From: ZC4RG20 sp963782445
Lineage (GTDB): Bacteria; Pseudomonadota; Gammaproteobacteria; Steroidobacterales; Rariloculaceae
Assembly: GCA_963782445.1 (NCBI GenBank)
Contig: CAWAJM010000001.1
Span: 2,480,001-2,544,000, forward strand
Reading direction: 5' to 3'
Length of the DNA stretch: 64,000 nucleotides
Under the pieces are notes generated by a model. That model was not told where the DNA came from. It worked only from the letters and a program-made list of their open reading frames with translations, and made no database searches. Below, in pieces: positions 60,913-64,000 of the stretch (within the stretch, counting starts at the first letter, position 1; each line of letters begins with the position of its first letter). The translations under genes and the position numbers were made by a program.

Positions 60913-61623
60913 TCAGGCCGGTTGCGGGCCCGCGGCGTCTCCGGGCACCCCGCGCGGCAGGGTCAGGCGATAGCCGCGGCCGCGCAGCGTCTCGATGGGC
61001 TTGCGGACGCCGTCCGGATCGAGCTTTCGGCGCAGCCGCCCGACGAAGACCTCGATGACGTTGCTGTCGCGCTCGAAGTCCTCGTCGTAGAGCGCCTCGG
61101 TGATCTGCGTCTTCGAGACGACCTCGCCGGCGTGCAGCATGAGGTACTCGAGCAGCTTGTACTCGAAGCCCGTGAGCTCGAGCGGCGTGCCGTCGAGGGT
61201 GACCTGCTGGGCCCGCGTATCGAGCGTAACAGGGCCGCAAACGAGCGCGGACTGCGCCCAGCCGCCGGCCCTGCGCACGAGCGCATCGACGCGCGCGAGC
61301 AGCTCCTCGACGTGGAAAGGCTTGACGACATAGTCGTCCGCGCCGAGTTTCAGCGCCTCGACCTTGTCCTGCCAGCGGTCGCGGGCCGTGAGCACGAGGA
61401 CCGGCAAGTCCTTGCCCTCGGCGCGCAACGCGCGAATGACCTCGACACCCGAGAGCTTCGGCAGACCGAGGTCGACGATGGCGACATCGACGGGATATTC
61501 GCGGGCTAAGTAAAGTCCTTCGTCCCCGTCCTCGGCGCGCTGGACGTGGTAGCCGGCTCGCTCGAGCTGGGCCGCGAGCGAGCGCGCGAGCGTCGCATCA
61601 TCCTCTAGGAGCAGGAGGCGCAT
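60913..61623 (-). CDS. OmpR/PhoP-family response regulator
   Basis: A 236-aa transcription factor. Receiver domain 1-115 with the acidic pair EDD (7-9), phospho-acceptor Asp51 (VAIVDLGLPKL), Thr in VLVLTARD and Lys in DDYVVKPFH. A winged-helix DNA-binding domain follows (LTGFEYKLLEYLMLHAGEVV, ERDSNVIEVFVGRLRRKL). The kinase gene follows after 3 bp, so it is the partner. The PepSY-domain gene lies 22 bp upstream, a known arrangement in which the PepSY protein modulates the kinase. Confidence 0.93.
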   Translation of the reverse strand: MRLLLLEDDATLARSLAAQLERAGYHVQRAEDGDEGLYLAREYPVDVAIVDLGLPKLSGVEVIRALRAEGKDLPVLVLTARDRWQDKVEALKLGADDYVVKPFHVEELLARVDALVRRAGGWAQSALVCGPVTLDTRAQQVTLDGTPLELTGFEYKLLEYLMLHAGEVVSKTQITEALYDEDFERDSNVIEVFVGRLRRKLDPDGVRKPIETLRGRGYRLTLPRGVPGDAAGPQPA

Positions 61624-61645
61624 AGCGAATGTCCGGGGGAGCGGT

Positions 61646-62044
61646 TCACAGGAAGGCGCCGGTCTCGGCATCGATGCGCACGGTATGCACGCGGCCGTCC
61701 GGTCCCAGGATGCGGATCTCGTAGACCGTGCGCCCGCCCTGCTTCACGGTCTCTGCGCGCACGACGCGGCCCTTGTAGCGGCGCTGAGCCCGCGCCGTCG
61801 CCTGCGCGAGCGTCAGGCGACCGCGCTGCGCCGCATAGGCTGCAGGCGGCGCGGCGCCCCGCACCTCGAGCGCGGGCGCGCGAACGCGAGCGGCTGCATA
61901 GTCCGGAACGGCCAAGGCCGCCGCACACGCGAACGCGGCCGTCCAGGCGACGGCCCAAGCGGCGGCAGCGGCCCTCGCGGGGCGGCCGTTCAACGTCCGT
62001 GCCGCGGCCGCGCCGCGCGGGTCTCGCAAGGCTTTTCGCTTCAC
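61646..62044 (-). CDS. Exported PepSY-domain protein
   Basis: A 132-aa protein starting at GTG 62044 with a basic start (VKRKALRDPRG) and a signal/anchor helix (AAAAAWAVAWTAAFACAAAL). The C-terminal PepSY unit reads LTLAQATARAQRRYKGRVVR then YEIRILGPDGRVHTVRIDA. Such proteins sit in the periplasm and often lie in front of a PhoPQ-like pair, as here, where they may act on the sensor domain. The start is the least certain part; the frame is open to 62272. Confidence 0.75.
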   Translation of the reverse strand: MKRKALRDPRGAAAARTLNGRPARAAAAAWAVAWTAAFACAAALAVPDYAAARVRAPALEVRGAAPPAAYAAQRGRLTLAQATARAQRRYKGRVVRAETVKQGGRTVYEIRILGPDGRVHTVRIDAETGAFL

Positions 62045-62183
62045 GCTCGGATTCCGACTCGGGTATCTGTAAAGGGACCACGGTTTCGATTTCGAAGCTT
62101 GGATAGCGGCATCGGCTTCGTCAAGGCGTCGGCGCGGACGCGGTCCGCGCCGACGCTCTCCTGGCTCATCGTCGCAATCGACG

Positions 62184-62948
62184 TCAGCCGCCGACGATGC
62201 CGATGCTGAGCCGGAGCCAATCGCCCGGCCGCTCGTCGGCGTGCATGTGATGGCGACGACCCGCGTACTCATAGGTCACGTCGTAACCGCGGAGGCGGTT
62301 CTCGACGTGCCGGGGCCCGACCACATGGCACCGCCTGACCGTCTCCTCGTGCACGGTCTCGGGGTGCTCGGCCTCGTGCCGCAGCGCCCGGTCGTGGGCA
62401 ACGGCCGAGCCCGCGAGAGCACCGAGGACCGTCATGGCGTCGCGCCCGCTGCCCGCACCGAACTGACGGCCGATCGCGGCGCCGACGATGCCACCCGCGA
62501 GCGTCGGTCCCGCGACCCCGTAAGGCAAGCCGCCCGCGGCGACCTGTACGGTCTCGTTGTGGCATTCCCGCTCGGGCTCGCCCACGAAGACACGCTCGAA
62601 GATGGGCCGGACGGCGACGACGCGCGCCTCCACGAATGCAGCCCGACGGCCATGATCGTAGCGGTCGTGCCAACCGTAGCGGTCGTCACGATCGCGGCGG
62701 TGCCCAGGGCCGCGATGGTCCCAATCGCGCCGGTCGTCCCAATCGCGCCGGTCGTCCCGATCGCGCCGGTCGTCCCGATCGTGGCGGCCGTCCCGATCGT
62801 GGCGGCCGTCCCGATCGTGGCGGCCGTCCCGATCGAACCGCCCGTGACGATCGTGGCCGTGCGCGTAACCGCCCCCGTCGTGAGCGAACGCGCCCGTCGA
62901 TGCGAGGAGCCCCAGGGCGACCAAAGCGGTCATCGACTTGTTGAGCAT
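62184..62948 (-). CDS. Glycine-zipper envelope protein with His/Asp/Arg repeats
   Basis: A 254-aa exported protein. The signal peptide (1-22, ending GAFA) is followed by residues 31-100, a low-complexity array of RHDRDG and RRDRDD units encoded by the tandem repeat 62719-62844. A domain with ECHNETV (130-ish) leads to a glycine zipper (151-185: AGGIVGAAIGRQFG, VLGALAGSAVA) and a C-terminal strand region with a CHVVG Cys. It belongs to the same broad class as the frameshifted protein at 10282. The His/Asp array might bind metal ions, which is speculation. Confidence 0.85.
   Translation of the reverse strand: MLNKSMTALVALGLLASTGAFAHDGGGYAHGHDRHGRFDRDGRHDRDGRHDRDGRHDRDDRRDRDDRRDWDDRRDWDHRGPGHRRDRDDRYGWHDRYDHGRRAAFVEARVVAVRPIFERVFVGEPERECHNETVQVAAGGLPYGVAGPTLAGGIVGAAIGRQFGAGSGRDAMTVLGALAGSAVAHDRALRHEAEHPETVHEETVRRCHVVGPRHVENRLRGYDVTYEYAGRRHHMHADERPGDWLRLSIGIVGG
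62719..62844 (-). repeat. Seven 18-bp tandem repeats inside the glycine-zipper gene
   Basis: Seven consecutive 18-bp units of the form TCCCGATCGTGGCGGCCG on the plus strand, with a few substitutions. They encode six-residue units, RHDRDG or RRDRDD. Three consecutive units (62773-62826) are identical, which points to recent copy-number change. Confidence 0.9.
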
Positions 62949-63053
62949 TGCCGGTTCCTCCTTCTACTCACCGGGGTCCTTGCGGACCTCGGGGCGAAAG
63001 ATAGGCCGGCAGCGCTGAATCGAAGCTGAATGCGTGGACGACCGAGTGCGCGC

Positions 63054-63863
63054 CTACCCTGCCTTCTCGCCGGCTTCCTTGGCCTCCGTCCAGTAGGCCT
63101 CGAGCTCGGCCAGCGAATGGGATTCCCAACCGCGTCCAGAGCCGCGGACCCGCTCCTCGACGTGGCCGAAGCGCTGCTCGAACCGCCGGCAGGCTCCGCG
63201 CGCGGCCTGCTCGGGATCGACGTTGAGATGCCGGCAGACGTTCGCGACCGCGAACAGCACGTCGCCGACCTCGTGCTCGAGATGCTCGCGATCGGCCTGT
63301 GCCGCTGCCTCGTCGAGCTCGGCCAGCTCTTCCTCGAGCTTTGCCCTCGCGCCCGCGAGCTCGGGCCAGTCGAAACCCGCGCGCGCCGCGCGCCGCCCGA
63401 GCTTGACGGCGCGCGTCAGCGCAGGCAGCGCGGCCGGCACGCCTTCGAGCGCGCGGGGCTCACGGCCAGCCGCGGCTTTTTCCGCGTGTTTCACGGCCTC
63501 CCAGGCCTCGGTCTGGGCGGCCGCATCGGGGACGACCGCGTCGGCGAAGACATGCGGATGGCGCCGAATCATCTTCTCGCAGATGTGGCGCGTCACGGCG
63601 GCGAAATCGAAAGCGCCCTGCTCCTCGGCGAGCCGCGCATGGAACACGACCTGGAACAGCAGATCGCCGAGCTCGCCGGCCAGCTCCGCCAAATCGCCCC
63701 GCTCGATGGCCTCGGCGACCTCGTAGGCCTCCTCGATCGTGTAGGGGGCGATCGTCGCGAAGCTCTGCTCGAGGTCCCAGGGGCAGCCACGGCGCGGGTC
63801 CCGCAGCGTAGCCATGATCTCAAGTAATTTCTTTATATCGCCTGTATCATTCTGATTCGCCAT
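63054..63863 (-). CDS. mazG: Nucleoside triphosphate pyrophosphohydrolase MazG
   Basis: A 269-aa house-cleaning enzyme hydrolysing NTPs to NMPs. It has two MazG domains: the first with LRDPRRGCPWDLEQSFATIA, EEAYEVAEAI and LGDLLFQVVFHARLAEE (the EExxE and GDxLF metal sites), the second with KLEEELAELDEAA and HEVGDVLFAVANVCRHL. Its first 17 bp overlap the end of the NUDIX gene upstream, so the two are coupled. Confidence 0.95.
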   Translation of the reverse strand: MANQNDTGDIKKLLEIMATLRDPRRGCPWDLEQSFATIAPYTIEEAYEVAEAIERGDLAELAGELGDLLFQVVFHARLAEEQGAFDFAAVTRHICEKMIRRHPHVFADAVVPDAAAQTEAWEAVKHAEKAAAGREPRALEGVPAALPALTRAVKLGRRAARAGFDWPELAGARAKLEEELAELDEAAAQADREHLEHEVGDVLFAVANVCRHLNVDPEQAARGACRRFEQRFGHVEERVRGSGRGWESHSLAELEAYWTEAKEAGEKAG

Positions 63864-64000
63864 CGAGAATAAGCCCTCTAAACGTCATGAGCATGGCCGC
63901 CGTAGCGCCCCAGATCCGGTGACCCTCGAACGCGAGCTCGTAGGTTCTGAAGCGCGTGCCGAGCCGTTCGCGATAGCCGATGCGAAACGCGTCCGCGGTG
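63847..64000 (-). CDS. NUDIX hydrolase (CoA pyrophosphatase-like), C-terminal part
   Basis: The last 50 codons of a gene entering from the right edge: YRERLGTRFRTYELAFEGHR, IWGATAAMLMTFRGLIL, stop at 63849-63847. The ending GHRIWGATAAML is typical of the YeaB/NudL CoA pyrophosphatase group. The Nudix box lies outside the window. It overlaps mazG by 17 bp. Confidence 0.75.
   Translation of the reverse strand, partial: TADAFRIGYRERLGTRFRTYELAFEGHRIWGATAAMLMTFRGLILDGESE

Noticed and set aside
1..64000. CRISPR arrays, prophage, integrases or transposase genes
   Set aside because: No spaced direct repeats and no phage or recombinase proteins were seen; the only tandem repeat is the coding 18-bp array at 62719.

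Overview
The window is a high-GC chromosome segment, roughly two-thirds G+C by eye, with a strong G/C bias at third codon positions. Gene content and order point to a Gammaproteobacterium: motAB behind a sigma-28 type promoter, a minCDE operon, the uvrC-pgsA pair, an E. coli-like lldD and icd, the hrpA helicase, and a NUDIX-mazG overlap. Several families (DUF6152, the ECTRACLEGY-type secreted family called DUF8021-like here, a Tat-exported metallo-beta-lactamase fold protein, a large TonB receptor, several quinoproteins) suggest an environmental heterotroph of the Steroidobacter/Nevskia/Woeseia sort. This placement is inferred from content only. No rRNA, tRNA, CRISPR array, complete insertion sequence or prophage is visible.

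Layout. 0-4.2 kb: a partial divergent gene, selD, a cysteine desulfurase, and motAB reading back from a sigma-28 promoter. 4.2-12.5 kb: scattered metabolic and envelope genes (degenerate MBL protein, cytochrome b561, PhyH-like oxygenase, amidohydrolase, a glycine-zipper protein under a CRP-like site, an EmrB-like efflux pump). 12.6-19.5 kb: a dihaem cytochrome c overlapping a PQQ alcohol dehydrogenase, then a cyclophilin lipoprotein, a luciferase-like oxidoreductase, a DUF8021-like protein, a VOC protein and an outer-membrane protein. 19.5-31.8 kb: an Ig/beta-propeller lipoprotein, L-lactate dehydrogenase, a PaiB-like protein, an APC permease, an M3 peptidase, an amidase, DUF5335, a sorbosone-dehydrogenase-like protein and DUF6152. 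32-41.9 kb: a ferredoxin-MBL protein, a PAS-GGDEF-EAL protein, minCDE, a quinoprotein-cupin fusion, DUF2845, a secreted peroxiredoxin and RNase HII. 42-47 kb: a microcin-V-like peptide gene with a small membrane-protein gene behind a perfect hairpin, a second DUF8021-like protein and a TonB receptor. 47-64 kb: mostly housekeeping genes (pgsA, uvrC, icd, class II DAHP synthase, nfeD-slipin, hrpA, a PepSY/response-regulator/kinase operon, a repeat-rich glycine-zipper protein, mazG and a NUDIX gene).

Main points of interest. (1) The 71-aa peptide at 42104 has a textbook double-glycine leader and is paired with a small membrane protein, an orphan candidate class II microcin. (2) A 285-bp imperfect palindrome abuts the DAHP synthase stop codon. 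Its tips resemble the perfect 54-bp palindrome that separates the slipin gene from hrpA. (3) Four otherwise intact genes carry a single +1 frameshift. Each is explained by one extra A inside a hexameric palindrome (GACGTC three times, GGATCC once), which suggests a systematic sequence error more than gene decay. (4) There is a quinoprotein-cupin fusion, a PQQ alcohol dehydrogenase with the Asp-x-Asp lanthanide signature, and an isocitrate dehydrogenase with Thr at the AceK-regulated serine.
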